This document shows positions 1 to 10,633 of a stretch of DNA of 59,999 bases, one piece after another; position 1 is the stretch's first letter, and each line of letters opens with the position of its first letter. The DNA comes from Vreelandella hamiltonii (lineage in GTDB: Bacteria > Pseudomonadota > Gammaproteobacteria > Pseudomonadales > Halomonadaceae). Both the position numbers and the translations under genes were made by a program. Location: NCBI RefSeq assembly GCF_014651775.1, contig NZ_BMXN01000021.1, positions 1 through 59,999 of the forward strand, in the 5' to 3' direction. Below the pieces are notes generated by a model, which was not told the origin of the DNA, did no database searches, and was given only the letters and a program-made list of their open reading frames with translations.

Positions 1-105
1 CAACAGAGCTTCATGGCGAGCCGCAGCATTCTCAAGCTCCATCTCGGCGATGCGCCGATTATCTCCCCGCCCCTGATCAAGGGTAGAGGCCAACTCCGCC
101 TCTGC
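1..105 (-). pseudogene. 3' remnant of a coiled-coil protein gene, cut by the IS
   Basis: Read on the minus strand from 105 down to the window edge, the 35 codons are open and give a charged, alpha-helical stretch rich in Glu, Ala, Arg and Leu (for example AELASTLDQGRGDN and RIAEMELENAAARHEALL). This is typical of a long coiled coil such as KfrA-like plasmid or phage DNA-binding proteins. A stop codon lies in the same frame just inside the IS end, so the frame is coding only up to the IS boundary and looks truncated there. The opposite strand is also open over this short distance, so the call is tentative. Confidence 0.35.
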
Positions 106-1487
106 GAGTTAAGCTCAAGTCTGGTGTATGGGAGGAGATAGGAAGGGTGGCGTATCCTGTTGATTGATCACGACCAAGATCTCAACCAACAGAGTGGATA
201 CGCCATGACCGATTCTACCCTCCGGGCTCTTTCACAACCAGAACCCCAGGTCGCTGACCCGCTGCACGAGCTGCTGCGCCAAGGCGCCCGTGACTTGATT
301 GCCAAGGCTTTCGAGGCCGAACTGGCTACCTTCTTGGCGCAGTATGCCGATCATCGGCTCGACGATGGCCGCCAGGCCGTGGTCCGCAACGGGTACCTGC
401 CCGAGCGTACGGTCCAGACTGGCATCGGGGATGTCAGCGTGCAGGTGCCCAAGGTGCGAGACCGCAGCGGTGGAGGCGCTCGCTTTAATAGCAGCCTGCT
501 GCCCTCCTACCTGAAGCGGGCCCGCAGCATCGAGGAGCTGATCCCCTGGCTCTACCTGAAGGGAATCTCCACCGGCGACTACCAGGAAGCCCTGGCGGCG
601 CTGTTGGGCGACCAGGCCAAGGGCCTGTCGGCCAACACCGTGTCACGGCTTAAGAAGCAGTGGGAGGACGAGCATGCCGAGTGGCGAAAGCGAGACCTGG
701 CCGACCGTCGCTACGTCTACTGGTGGGCCGACGGGGTGTACAGCAACGTGCGCATGGATGACCGCCTGTGCCTGCTGGTGATCATCGGGGTCACCGAGCA
801 GGGCCGCAAGGAGCTGGTGGCCGTCGAGGACGGCTTCCGCGAGTCGGCGGACAGCTGGGAGACCCTGCTGACAGGTCTGCGAGAGCGTGGTCTGACCCAG
901 GCTCCCACGCTGGCGGTGGGCGACGGTGCCATGGGGTTCTGGGCGGCCTTGAGCAAGATCTACCCAGAGACCGACCATCAGCGCTGCTGGGTCCACAAGA
1001 CCGCTAACGTGCTGAACAAGCTGCCGAAGTCGGTACAGCCCAAGGTCAAGGCCGACCTCCATGACATCTGGATGGCCGAGACCCGCTTTGATGCGTACAA
1101 GGCCTTCGATCGCACGCTGAAACGCTTCGAGGCCAAGTACCCCAAGGCGATGGCCTGCCTGGCCAAGGATCGGGACGAGCTGCTGGCGTTCTACGACTAC
1201 CCGGCAGAGCACTGGGTGCATATCCGCACCACTAACCCGATCGAGTCGACCTTCGCCACGGTGCGCCTGCGGAGCAAGCGGAGCCGGAACTGCGGCTCCC
1301 GAGCGACGACCCTGGCGATGGTCTTCAAGCTGCTCCAGAGCGCCGAGAAGCGCTGGAAGCGCATCAAGGGGTTCAGCAAGCTGGAACTGGTCGTGAACAA
1401 CGTCCGGTTTCAGGATGGAGAGCAGGTAACCGATCAGTCAGACAGGACTGTCGCCTGACCGCCATCCACCAGATTTGACTATAACTC
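106..1487 (+). mobile_element. IS256-family insertion sequence
   Basis: The element is bounded by imperfect inverted repeats: the left end begins GAGTTAAGCTCAAGTCTGGT at 106 and the reverse complement of the right end begins GAGTTATAGTCAAATCTGGT at 1487. About 23 of the first 30 positions match. Between them lies one full-length Mutator-type transposase. The flanks do not match (left GCCTCTGC, right GTGTGGTA), so no 8-9 bp target duplication is visible, and the sequences on the two sides belong to different genes. Confidence 0.85.
205..1458 (+). CDS. IS256 family (Mutator-type) transposase
   Basis: A 417-residue transposase that cuts and pastes its own element. It has the family layout: an N-terminal DNA-binding region, then an RNase H-like catalytic core. 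The three acidic residues fit D176 (in WADGVY), D240 (in VGDGAMGFW) and E347 (in [11 protein letters not shown]). The length matches intact family members, so the protein is probably functional. The open frame extends upstream to a TTG at 160, but the ATG at 205 begins the usual family N-terminus (MTDSTLRAL). It is the only gene within the two inverted repeats. Confidence 0.92.
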   Translation: MTDSTLRALSQPEPQVADPLHELLRQGARDLIAKAFEAELATFLAQYADHRLDDGRQAVVRNGYLPERTVQTGIGDVSVQVPKVRDRSGGGARFNSSLLPSYLKRARSIEELIPWLYLKGISTGDYQEALAALLGDQAKGLSANTVSRLKKQWEDEHAEWRKRDLADRRYVYWWADGVYSNVRMDDRLCLLVIIGVTEQGRKELVAVEDGFRESADSWETLLTGLRERGLTQAPTLAVGDGAMGFWAALSKIYPETDHQRCWVHKTANVLNKLPKSVQPKVKADLHDIWMAETRFDAYKAFDRTLKRFEAKYPKAMACLAKDRDELLAFYDYPAEHWVHIRTTNPIESTFATVRLRSKRSRNCGSRATTLAMVFKLLQSAEKRWKRIKGFSKLELVVNNVRFQDGEQVTDQSDRTVA

Positions 1488-2011
1488 GTGTGGTAACCCT
1501 GTTGGGCGAAGCGCTGAGCAGCTTGTACGGCATCATGGGCACGGCGGCCCGGACGGAAGCCGTAGCTGTGCTCGCTAAAAGTAGGATCGATCAGCGGTTG
1601 TAGAACTTGCAGCAGTGCCTGTTGGATAAGACGGTCAGTCACGGTGGGTATCCCCAGTTCTCGTTCGCTTCCATCTGGCTTCGGAATAGCCACTCGGCGG
1701 ACAGGCTGAGGATAATATCGACTTGCAAGAAGCTGCTGTCGAATATCGGGCCAGGCCCACCTTAGGTGCTCGGCGGTCTGAGCAATGTCCAGACCATCGA
1801 TGCCTGCTGCTCCCTTGTTGGCACGCACGCGCTTCCATGCACGTAGCATGTTCTCTCTTGCGAAGGCCCGCTCAAGCAGACCTTGCCCTGCGTCCTCCGA
1901 CACTTGTCGCGGGAGGCCAGTTTCATCGCTGGAGCAGGACGACAAGGCTTCACCTTGGCATGCCTTCTCCCGCCCCGCAGTCGCGGGCATCTGATGCATT
2001 ACTGATCTCAT
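1488..2011 (-). pseudogene. Group II intron reverse transcriptase/maturase, N-terminal fragment
   Basis: The fragment carries the N-terminal part of an intron-encoded LtrA-like protein: NMLRAWKRVRANKGAAGIDG, then RRVAIPKPDGSERELGIPT and TFSEHSYGFRPGRRAHDAV, which correspond to reverse transcriptase blocks 0 to 3. The frame runs into the IS right end just after QQGYHT. It therefore lacks the YADD catalytic motif, the thumb and the maturase domain. An ATG at 2011 or 1999 is the likely start; the open frame extends further upstream into intron RNA sequence. It is a dead remnant unless the missing half lies elsewhere. Confidence 0.85.
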
Positions 2012-2404
2012 CGACAAGACGTTTGACGCTCCTTCTCGTTCAGCCCTTTGCTCCAAAAAAAAAGACGAGGAGCTACTACGGCCTCTGCTGACTTCTCGCT
2101 CCGTGGGGTCACGTTGCCCTTTCAGGCATAAGGCGAGATCTCCCCGGGTAAGGACACACTCCTTCACCGCACAACCGCCGGATATACGCTACGTCGCCTT
2201 GGCCACAAGAGCTTCGCGGCTTCTTGCCCGCTCGCCCTGCTCGGCAGCGCCTCCTATCCGGTTCTTGTTCATCGGCTCGCGGTTTACGCTCCACGCTTCC
2301 TTCCCACGGTTGGTCACCCTTCCGCAGTTGCGCTTCGCTTCGTTCGCTGTGGCCAGCTTACGGGAGGACTTGCACCTCCAGGAGTGCGCCCGTGCCGGGC
2401 GCAC
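1488..2404 (-). mobile_element. 5' half of a group II intron, truncated by the IS
   Basis: On the minus strand the intron begins GTGCGCCCGGCAC at 2404, the usual GTGYG start, and soon contains GGAGGTGCAAGTCCTCC, a hallmark of bacterial group II intron domain I. An intron-encoded reverse transcriptase reading frame follows. The intron stops at 1488 where the IS256 element begins. The rest of the reverse transcriptase, the maturase region and the catalytic domains V and VI are absent from the window. It can therefore neither splice nor move on its own. Confidence 0.75.
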
Positions 2405-2409
2405 AAGAG

Positions 2410-2432
2410 AGCCCAGGCGTGAGGCCTGGGCT
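2410..2432 (-). repeat. Stem-loop at the intron insertion site
   Basis: AGCCCAGGC and GCCTGGGCT form a perfect 9-bp stem with a 5-nt loop. On the minus strand it is followed by CTCTT and then directly by the first base of the group II intron at 2404. Class C group II introns are known to insert just 3' of intrinsic terminators or similar hairpins, and this fits. It may have been the terminator of a lost gene. Confidence 0.6.
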
Positions 2433-2729
2433 ACAAATTGTCATTTCATGGCAGCGCCGGTTTTTCTGTATGCCTACCTGTATGCCTAACCAAATTTATC
2501 GCCGCAACATATTGATTAATAAAGACAATTCAAGTCTCCCCATCCGCACCAATCACAACTTGTCGTGTGGTACTCTTTACCACTAGCGCAAGATCAAGAA
2601 TTCGGTAGCGCCATGCTAACCGAATTTTTTTGTTTCTAGCCCTCTATTATTGATTGCTGCTGGCATGCAGTTCATCTTCCGCTATCTTTGCAGTTGACTC
2701 ATGATGGCAATTGAGAAGGATCTCAACCT
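2433..2729. other. Intergenic region, AT-richer than its surroundings
   Basis: No convincing reading frame, RNA gene or repeat is visible. The stretch is richer in A+T than the rest and lies between the intron scar and the first chromosomal-looking gene. It presumably contains the promoter of the gene starting at 2730, whose ribosome binding site GAGAAGGA lies at 2711-2718. Confidence 0.5.
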
Positions 2730-3359
2730 ATGCAATGGCTCAATGATCACGCTCAAGCTATTTCTGCCGTGGCCAGCGTGTGCACTCTGTTCGTCTGGCT
2801 TTTCTACGCGCAGCTGCTCTACAACGGTTACGTTCGTCAACGACGACCCCGCATCATCGTCAATCGTGGCAAGGGAGTAGGCACCGACGCGCTTTGCCTG
2901 ATCAGCAACATGAGCAGCGAAGCAATTTATATCCAGCATCTCGTGGCGGTGCTTCATACCCCTGAAGGCGCCTACCCTTTGGATATCGTCGAGTATCAGC
3001 AGCAAAGTGGCGAGGAAAACGAAGCCTGCTATCGCACCCATCAAGGCCCCTTGCCCTCTGGCGACTACCTGCATATTCAAACGTTTGGCTCGATCGTCCA
3101 GCAACTGGCGCGCTACTGGAAGCTGGATGACGCATTACTGCAGGAGCAGACGCTGATGCTGGAGATACGCGTCATCGCCATTTATGGCTCGGAGGACATG
3201 CCGGTAGGGGCTGCCCGACGCTTCCACCTCTCGCTCCAGGCAGAGCCAACACGCCAACTGGTGCCGGTTCACCTGGATACGCAGCGCATGAACAGTCGCC
3301 GTGACCGTCAACGCGTTGTAGAGTGGGCAAAAGAGATTGAGCTGCACAAAGCGCAATGA
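2730..3359 (+). CDS. Hypothetical membrane-anchored protein
   Basis: I do not recognise this 209-residue protein. It has one hydrophobic segment at about residues 9-33 (from ISAVASVCTLFVWLFYAQLL) followed by basic residues (VRQRRPR), so the remainder probably sits in the cytoplasm. The soluble part looks like a compact beta-rich domain with many short hydrophobic strands. A ribosome binding site precedes the ATG at a normal distance. The next gene starts 31 bp downstream on the same strand and encodes an exported protein, so the two may form a small operon. Confidence 0.7.
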   Translation: MQWLNDHAQAISAVASVCTLFVWLFYAQLLYNGYVRQRRPRIIVNRGKGVGTDALCLISNMSSEAIYIQHLVAVLHTPEGAYPLDIVEYQQQSGEENEACYRTHQGPLPSGDYLHIQTFGSIVQQLARYWKLDDALLQEQTLMLEIRVIAIYGSEDMPVGAARRFHLSLQAEPTRQLVPVHLDTQRMNSRRDRQRVVEWAKEIELHKAQ

Positions 3360-3390
3360 GGCACTCAATCGATAATGAACAGGGAAGCCA

Positions 3391-4383
3391 ATGATGAAAT
3401 TCACCGTTGCCACCATGTGCTTGAGCGTGATACTTACGCCCACTTGTCTGCTTGCTGATGAAACGGACAGCGATTTGCCCGAGTGGGCCGAAGAGCGGGT
3501 CGAACCCTTTCGTGCCCGCGTTGGAGACTGGGTAGATAACACCTCTCGCAACATCGATGCCTTTTTTGGTGGCGACGACTCGGCTACGGCGCACAACGAC
3601 TCTTACTTACGACTGGGGCAAGAGCTGGACTGGATGGAGGGTGACGGCACCAGTGGCGACATCAGCCTGCGCTACCGGATTGACCTGCCGACCACGGAAG
3701 ATCGCTTGCGACTGATCATCGAGAGTGATCCTGAAGAGTCTCAAGGCACTCTGGCAGACCAGGGATCAGGCCGTCTGTATAACGACCAGCGTGATCGCAG
3801 CACCTCCACCTTTGGGTTTGATTGGCTGGAACGGCGTGACAAACGCGAAAACTGGAGCAACCGGGTGGGTGCAGGTATAAGGCTGCGCATGCCACTGGAT
3901 CCCTACGTCCGATTCACCAGTGAACGGCTGTGGGATATAGGCGACGGGCCTTGGCAGCTTGAGTCCTACAACCGCGTTTCCTGGTTCAATAATGAAGGCT
4001 ACTCAGCACGTACCTCCTGGGACATTGGCCGCCCCCTGGCAGACGATCTCCACCTGCGTTTCATCAGCACGCTGCAGTGGCGGGAAGAGGAAGATACGCT
4101 GGAATTCAGTGAAGTAGCCCAGTTGAATCAGCGACTTAATCGGCGCAGCGCACTACGTTACTCAGCCCTGGCAATCGGCGAAAGTGCCTCCAATCCGCAT
4201 ATAACCAATTACTATCTACAGACGCGTTACCGTCGAGACATTCACAAAGGCATTCTGTTTGGCGACGTCATACCGGAGCTGCATTTCCAGCGAGAAGACA
4301 GTTACGAGCCTCGGTGGGCCATGACACTGCGCCTCGAGATGTATTTTCAGCGTGAAATACATCGCAACTATTTCCACTTCTAG
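3391..4383 (+). CDS. Hypothetical exported, probable outer-membrane beta-barrel protein
   Basis: The protein begins with a Sec-type signal peptide (MKFTVATMCLSVILTPTCLLADE, residues 1-24 in two overlapping Met options). The mature part has many alternating polar/aromatic strands such as DISLRYRIDLP and VGAGIRLRMPLDPYVRF. It ends in NYFHF; a C-terminal Phe is the usual signature of outer-membrane barrels recognised by BamA. There are two adjacent ATG codons. The one at 3394 is better spaced from GGGAAG (3382-3387), while 3391 is the longest start. No family is recognised and the function is unknown. Confidence 0.7.
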   Translation: MMKFTVATMCLSVILTPTCLLADETDSDLPEWAEERVEPFRARVGDWVDNTSRNIDAFFGGDDSATAHNDSYLRLGQELDWMEGDGTSGDISLRYRIDLPTTEDRLRLIIESDPEESQGTLADQGSGRLYNDQRDRSTSTFGFDWLERRDKRENWSNRVGAGIRLRMPLDPYVRFTSERLWDIGDGPWQLESYNRVSWFNNEGYSARTSWDIGRPLADDLHLRFISTLQWREEEDTLEFSEVAQLNQRLNRRSALRYSALAIGESASNPHITNYYLQTRYRRDIHKGILFGDVIPELHFQREDSYEPRWAMTLRLEMYFQREIHRNYFHF

Positions 4384-4439
4384 CGTTTTGCAGGCTCAGG
4401 GGCGATGGCCACACCCGCCACCACCCCGAGCGCCTCGCT

Positions 4440-5201
4440 CTAAAGCCTCAACCCCCCATCGCACTCGATGATCCGGGCCGTGAAGTAGTCATTTTCGAAA
4501 ATGAACGCGACGCTGCGCGCGATATGTTCGGGCTGCCCCAGCTGCTTCAACGGCACGCTGCTGGCAATGCGTTCCAGCATGTCGGGTCGCATGGAGGCCG
4601 TCATATCGGTCTCGATGAAACCCGGTGCTACGGTACCAGTACGAATGCCATAGCGGGCCAGCTCCTTGCCCCAGGTCACCGTCAGCGCGTGTACGCCTGC
4701 CTTGGCAGCCGCATAGTTGCTCTGCCCCATGTTGCCCGCACGTGAAATGCTCGAAATATTGACGATAACACCCGGCTGACCGGCCTCGATCATCTGGGTG
4801 ACCGCTTCTCGGCCACACAAGAAAACGCCTGTCAGGTTGACATCCAGCACTCGCTGCCAGGAAGACAGCGACATGCGCTTTTCCACTACCCCCTCTTTGG
4901 CTTTCACCAGCAGGCTGTCATCGGTAATACCGGCGTTGTTGACACAGCCACTTACCGCGCCCATGCGCTTGGCAATGTCTGCAAAAGACTGCTGCACCGA
5001 GGCTTCATCTGCCACATTGGTCACGAACGCCTGCGCTTCGATACCGGCCGCCGACAAGCTCGAGACGGCCTCGTCCAACGCTTCACCGCTCATGTCGAGA
5101 AGGGCAAGACGCGCCCCTTGTGCGCCCAGATGTTTTGCCATGGCAAACCCCAACCCGCGGGCGCCTCCGGTAATCGCCACCACTTGCTCATTCAACTGCA
5201 T
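4440..5201 (-). CDS. SDR-family oxidoreductase, FabG-like 3-oxoacyl-ACP reductase
   Basis: A 253-residue short-chain dehydrogenase expected to reduce a keto group with NAD(P)H in the cytoplasm. It has the Rossmann glycine motif GGARGLG near residue 13, the structural NNAG motif (CVNNAGITD), a catalytic Ser in NISSISR and the YAAAK active-site pair. The start at 5201 is chosen because GGAGAGACGC precedes it; the longer frame to 5243 has no such site. Fatty-acid synthesis genes are not nearby, so this may be an accessory FabG paralogue acting on another 3-oxoacyl substrate. It is transcribed divergently from fxsA. Confidence 0.85.
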   Translation of the reverse strand: MQLNEQVVAITGGARGLGFAMAKHLGAQGARLALLDMSGEALDEAVSSLSAAGIEAQAFVTNVADEASVQQSFADIAKRMGAVSGCVNNAGITDDSLLVKAKEGVVEKRMSLSSWQRVLDVNLTGVFLCGREAVTQMIEAGQPGVIVNISSISRAGNMGQSNYAAAKAGVHALTVTWGKELARYGIRTGTVAPGFIETDMTASMRPDMLERIASSVPLKQLGQPEHIARSVAFIFENDYFTARIIECDGGLRL

Positions 5202-5361
5202 GCGTCTCTCCTTTTCGAAACCAGGGGTTGTGCATTGCAGCATAGATAGCCGTCAGCAAAAAATCGACTCGGCCAACGCTTGCGCTCACTGCAGGCAATG
5301 CAGATTGTTTTTTATAATTCTGACACCATATTGACTCATTACGTCTGTACTGGAGTCGCTC

Positions 5362-5844
5362 ATGCCCATTCTTCTCTTTATTTCCCTATTCACGCTACTG
5401 GACTTTGTGCTTCTTTTTACCGTGGGAAGCCGGATCGAGCTTCTGGCGACGCTGGTACTGGTGCTAGGCACAGGGTTTATCGGGCTGCACTTGATTCGCA
5501 AGGAAGGAGTCTCCACCCTGGCGCGTGCTCGCCAGCGTATGCAGATGGGAGAAATCCCCTCCCAGGAAGTGCTCACAGGTGCGGCCCTGATTTTCGGTGG
5601 CGCCCTGCTGTTGGCGCCCGGCTTTCTCTCGGATGCACTGGGCATTGCGTGCCTGCTGCCCAGCGCGCGGCAGCTGCTGTTGAAGCTGATGGCCTGGCTA
5701 GGCGTCAAGGCCTCGCTGGCCACCCGTCAAGGCCCGGCCCCAGAGCGTGAGCCACCCCATCAGCACGAGCCTGGTTCGTCCTCCTCGGAGGGGCCGCTGG
5801 AAGGAGACTTCATCAGCAAGGATGAGTCTTCTCGCAGGCAGTGA
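5362..5844 (+). CDS. fxsA: FxsA family membrane protein
   Basis: A 160-residue inner-membrane protein of the FxsA family, named for its effect on phage T7 exclusion when overproduced. Hydrophobic segments lie at about residues 3-20, 24-43 and 72-105. The family pattern GSRIELLATLVLVLGTGFIG and the loop containing EIPSQEVLTGAALIFGG are visible. The C-terminal tail is polar and low in complexity. It lies just upstream of groES, as in Escherichia coli, but a sigma-32 promoter separates them, so groES need not depend on fxsA transcription. Confidence 0.9.
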   Translation: MPILLFISLFTLLDFVLLFTVGSRIELLATLVLVLGTGFIGLHLIRKEGVSTLARARQRMQMGEIPSQEVLTGAALIFGGALLLAPGFLSDALGIACLLPSARQLLLKLMAWLGVKASLATRQGPAPEREPPHQHEPGSSSSEGPLEGDFISKDESSRRQ

Positions 5845-5896
5845 ACAGAAGCGGGTTAGGCGCACTGATAATCCGCAATTTTTTTATAGCGCCCCC

Positions 5897-5924
5897 CTTG
5901 AAAGGCAGTGACCAGCCCCCACTT
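5897..5924 (+). promoter_or_regulatory. Sigma-32 heat-shock promoter of groESL
   Basis: The -35 element CTTGAA (5897-5902) is preceded by a C run, and the -10 element CCCCACTT lies at 5917-5924, with a 14-bp spacer. This matches the sigma-32 pattern CTTGAA-N13-15-CCCCATNT with a single mismatch. It leaves a leader of about 140 nt before the groES start codon. Confidence 0.8.
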
Positions 5925-6073
5925 TTGAGTCAGCACACAACTTCGGTAATGCCTGATGGCGTTACCATTGACATGAAGGCAACAGGCCTTCGCTTTCCGC
6001 GGGCGCTGCCCACGGAAATTCCTTCAAGCTAATGGCCCCAAGGGGCTTTGACACTACTCAGGAGAACGTGAGC

Positions 6074-6367
6074 ATGAATATCCGTCCTTTGCACGATCGC
6101 GTTGTGATCCGTCGCGTGGAAGAAGAGCAGAAAACCGCTGGCGGCATCGTGCTTCCGGGCAATGCACAGGAAAAGCCCACGCGTGGCGAAATCCTGGCAG
6201 TTGGTAATGGTCGCATTCTTGAAAGCGGCGACGTTCGCCCGCTGGATGTCAAAGTGGGTGACACGGTGATTTTCAAGGACGGCTACGGCGTCGAGAAGCA
6301 AAAAATCGACGGCGAAGAAGTTTTGATCATGAGTGAAGCCGATATCCTGGCGGTCGTTGAAGGCTAA
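6074..6367 (+). CDS. groES: Co-chaperonin GroES
   Basis: A 97-residue co-chaperonin that caps the GroEL cylinder as a heptamer and drives ATP-dependent folding in the cytoplasm. The family N-terminus [18 protein letters not shown] is at the start codon, and the mobile loop ([16 protein letters not shown]) spans about residues 20-36. The ATG at 6074 is used because GGAGAACG precedes it and the length matches the family; the upstream open frame from 6032 is not part of the protein. It is co-transcribed with groEL, 64 bp downstream, from the sigma-32 promoter at 5897-5924. Confidence 0.98.
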   Translation: MNIRPLHDRVVIRRVEEEQKTAGGIVLPGNAQEKPTRGEILAVGNGRILESGDVRPLDVKVGDTVIFKDGYGVEKQKIDGEEVLIMSEADILAVVEG

Positions 6368-6419
6368 GACGCCTCGGCTACCCATTTACGTTCATCGTTC
6401 AATTTCAATTTCAATTTAG

Positions 6420-8075
<1,656 letters not shown>

Positions 8076-8110
8076 GCCCCACCACCTCGCTCTGACGTAA
8101 AACGTCCTTC

Positions 8111-8136
8111 AGAACCCCGCTTCGGCGGGGTTCTTT
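8111..8136 (+). terminator. Intrinsic terminator of groESL
   Basis: AGAACCCCGC and GCGGGGTTCT form a perfect 10-bp stem with a TTCG tetraloop, followed by a short T-rich stretch. It lies 36 bp after the groEL stop codon and just upstream of the trmJ start. Confidence 0.9.
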
Positions 8137-8185
8137 GCGTGTTACCATCCCCTTTCTTCTTGGCAGCTTTCAGGTTCGACGTCCC

Positions 8186-8920
8186 GTGCTTTCCAATATT
8201 CGTATCGTGCTGGTACACACCTTTCATCCCGGCAATATTGGCGCCACCGCCCGCGCCATGAAAACCATGGGCCTGACCCAGCTGGTGCTGGTCAACCCAC
8301 GTGCTTTTCCTGACGAAGAGGCCACTCGACTGGCGGCGGGCGCTACCGATGTGCTGGACAACGCGCGCTGCGTCAGCACCCTGGAAGACGCCCTGCAGGA
8401 CTGCGTTCAAGTGGTCGGGGCCAGTGCCCGATTACGCAGCATGCCGCTCCCCCACTTCGACGAACCGGATGACATGGCACATCAGGTCATTGCCAATGCC
8501 CATCAAGCCCCCGTGGCGCTGGTGTTTGGCCGCGAGCGTTCCGGCCTGACCAATGACGAGATCCGCTGCTGCACCCACCAGGTCAGCATACCGGCCAATC
8601 CGGATTACGGCATTTTGAATCTCTCGCAAGCCGTGCAGATTCTTGCCTATGAAGTGCATCGCGCCTGGCGACGGCGCGACGACAGTGATTTCGTCTATCA
8701 ACGGCCCCTGGAAGCGGCGCCGCCCAGTCGCGAACAGTTTGGCTACTTCCAGGAACACCTGGGTCGGCTCATGCACGAGAGCGGTTTTTTGACCCAGCCT
8801 CACGCACGCACCGAAGAGCAGTTGCAGGCACTGTTCTCACGTGCCCAGCCAAGCCGCAAGGAATTATCGCTACTCCGCGGGCTACTGAGCGCCTTCGAGG
8901 CACACCTGCCCAAACAGTAA
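8186..8920 (+). CDS. trmJ: tRNA (cytidine/uridine-2'-O-)-methyltransferase TrmJ
   Basis: A SPOUT-class methyltransferase of about 244 residues that adds a 2'-O-methyl group at position 32 of tRNA anticodon loops, using S-adenosylmethionine. The knot motifs are clear: HPGNIGATARAMKTMGL near the N-terminus, ALVFGRERSGLTNDE in the middle, and IPANPDYGILNLSQAVQI at the knot. The GTG at 8186 gives the usual N-terminus (MLSNIRIVLVHT). The longer frame starts with a TTG inside the groESL terminator and is unlikely. The ribosome binding site is weak. Confidence 0.92.
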   Translation: MLSNIRIVLVHTFHPGNIGATARAMKTMGLTQLVLVNPRAFPDEEATRLAAGATDVLDNARCVSTLEDALQDCVQVVGASARLRSMPLPHFDEPDDMAHQVIANAHQAPVALVFGRERSGLTNDEIRCCTHQVSIPANPDYGILNLSQAVQILAYEVHRAWRRRDDSDFVYQRPLEAAPPSREQFGYFQEHLGRLMHESGFLTQPHARTEEQLQALFSRAQPSRKELSLLRGLLSAFEAHLPKQ

Positions 8921-8944
8921 GCAGCGCACGCCAACCGCCAGACA

Positions 8945-8976
8945 AAAAAGGCCGCCCGCCATTTGGCGGCCTTTTT
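8945..8976. terminator. Bidirectional terminator between trmJ and the antiporter gene
   Basis: AAAAAGGCCGCC and GGCGGCCTTTTT flank a short loop. The A run before and T run after the stem let it end transcripts from both converging genes, trmJ on the plus strand and the antiporter gene on the minus strand. Confidence 0.9.
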
Positions 8977-8991
8977 CGGATGATGCGCAGA

Positions 8992-10338
8992 TCAAAGCGA
9001 CATGGCCGCCAGCCAACCAAACGCAATCAGCGGAAGGTTATAGTGCAGGAAGGTCGGCACGACGCTATCCCACATATGGTCATGCTGGCCGTCCACGTTC
9101 AGGCCGGCAGTGGGCCCCAAAGTGGAGTCCGATGCCGGTGAGCCAGCATCGCCCAATGCCGCCGCGGTGCCCACCAAGGCCACGGTGGCCATGGGCGAAA
9201 ACCCGAACTGAATCGCCAATGGGACGAAAATGGCGGCAATGATCGGAATGGTAGAAAACGATGAACCAATGCCCAGCGTGATGAACAGCCCCACCAGCAG
9301 CATGACCAGCGCAGCCAGGCCGCGATTGTCACCAAACAGCTCGAAGGCGCCCGCCACCAGAGCCTCGATATCCCCCGTGGCTTTCATCACTTCGGCAAAG
9401 CCTGCCGCTGAAATCATGATGAAACCGATGAGTGCCATCATGCGCATGCCGCTGGTGAACAGATCATCGGCCTCACGCCATTTGAAAATCCCCCCCAATG
9501 ACAGCAGGCCAATGCCCACCAGGCCGCCCACGATCATGGAACCGGTATACAGCTGCAGGCCCAGCGCAGCCACGATGGCGACCCCCGACATGACCAACCC
9601 CAGCATATGAGGCTCGGCGGGCGTATGCGCCTGCTCACCCGCAGGTGCGGCCAGCGGCTTGGCGGCGTAGTGGCGCTGACCGCGATAGCTGAACAGCAGG
9701 GCGACGACCAGCCCGATGGCCATTCCGCCCACGGGGATCGCCATGGCCATGGGCACCATGCCCCGAGTGATGTCGAGCCCCGCCGCCGCCCCTGCGCTAT
9801 TCAGGTTGGCCAGCAGTATGTCGTTCAGGAAGATGGCCCCAAAGCCCACTGGCAGAAGCATATAGGGTGCCGTCAGACCAAAAGTGAGCGCACAGGCAAC
9901 CGCGCGGCGGTCCAGCTGCAAGCGGTTCATGACCACCAGCAGCGGCGGAATCAGGACGGGAATGAACGCAATATGCACCGGGATGGCGTTTTGAGAAGAA
10001 ATCGCCACCAGCAACACGGCGCCCAGCAGCAGCATTTTCACCCGCGCCTGATGCGCTGCCGTGGCCTCCTTACCCAACAGCTTGATCAACCGCGTGGCCA
10101 GCAAATCCGGCAGGCCGGAGCGAGAAATAGCGACCGCAAAGGCCCCCAGCGTGGCGTAGGCCAACGCCACCTGGGCACCGCCTCCCACACCATCATTGAA
10201 AGCGCTGAGCGTGTCATCCAGCGACAGTCCACCCGCCAGCCCTCCTACCAGGGCCCCTACCACCAGGGCAAACACCACCGACACACGAAGAAGTGACAGC
10301 GTCACCATCACGAGCACTGCAAGAATGACTGCATTCAT
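8992..10338 (-). CDS. Na+/H+ antiporter family (NhaC/YuiF-type) membrane transporter
   Basis: A 448-residue inner-membrane carrier with about 11-12 hydrophobic helices spread over the whole length. Family signatures include [20 protein letters not shown] near residue 115, the [11 protein letters not shown] region, and [19 protein letters not shown] near the C-terminus, which are typical of the Na_H_antiporter family. Members are annotated as Na+/H+ antiporters but some may carry amino acids, so the substrate is uncertain. Sodium export would suit a halophile. It is divergent from the GntP-type permease gene; a 14-bp tandem repeat occupies the region between them. Confidence 0.85.
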   Translation of the reverse strand: MNAVILAVLVMVTLSLLRVSVVFALVVGALVGGLAGGLSLDDTLSAFNDGVGGGAQVALAYATLGAFAVAISRSGLPDLLATRLIKLLGKEATAAHQARVKMLLLGAVLLVAISSQNAIPVHIAFIPVLIPPLLVVMNRLQLDRRAVACALTFGLTAPYMLLPVGFGAIFLNDILLANLNSAGAAAGLDITRGMVPMAMAIPVGGMAIGLVVALLFSYRGQRHYAAKPLAAPAGEQAHTPAEPHMLGLVMSGVAIVAALGLQLYTGSMIVGGLVGIGLLSLGGIFKWREADDLFTSGMRMMALIGFIMISAAGFAEVMKATGDIEALVAGAFELFGDNRGLAALVMLLVGLFITLGIGSSFSTIPIIAAIFVPLAIQFGFSPMATVALVGTAAALGDAGSPASDSTLGPTAGLNVDGQHDHMWDSVVPTFLHYNLPLIAFGWLAAMSL

Positions 10339-10382
10339 GGAGATATCCAGAGCTAATGGAACGTCTTTGATACGAAGTCTTC

Positions 10383-10459
10383 ACCAGGTTCTTAAAACCA
10401 AGTTCTTGAAACCAGGCCCTTAAAACCAGGTTTTTAAACCATGCCTTTAAAACCAGGCG
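10383..10459. repeat. Degenerate 14-bp tandem repeat, about 5.5 copies
   Basis: Successive units are ACCAGGTTCTTAAA, ACCAAGTTCTTGAA, ACCAGGCCCTTAAA, ACCAGGTTTTTAAA, then a 13-bp unit and a partial ACCAGGCGG. The repeat lies 45 bp upstream of the minus-strand antiporter start and about 175 bp upstream of the plus-strand GntP gene. The 14-bp period is not a multiple of three and the region is not coding. Confidence 0.85.
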
Positions 10460-10633
10460 GCGGATTTTAGCAGATAGCGCGCCCTTCATCAGGCTTATCT
10501 GATCCCCGAGTACGCTGGCACAGCGGCTAAGACTTTAGTCACAGCGCTCTTGCTGCTATGCAACAATCCTCCTAGTATCGGGACCTTCATTGATGACCGG
10601 CACTGCTAATTTAACAATGTCTTAGGAGCCTGC

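Noticed and set aside
10383..10459. The 14-bp repeats as a small CRISPR array
   Set aside because: The units are directly adjacent with no unique spacers, and no cas genes are present.
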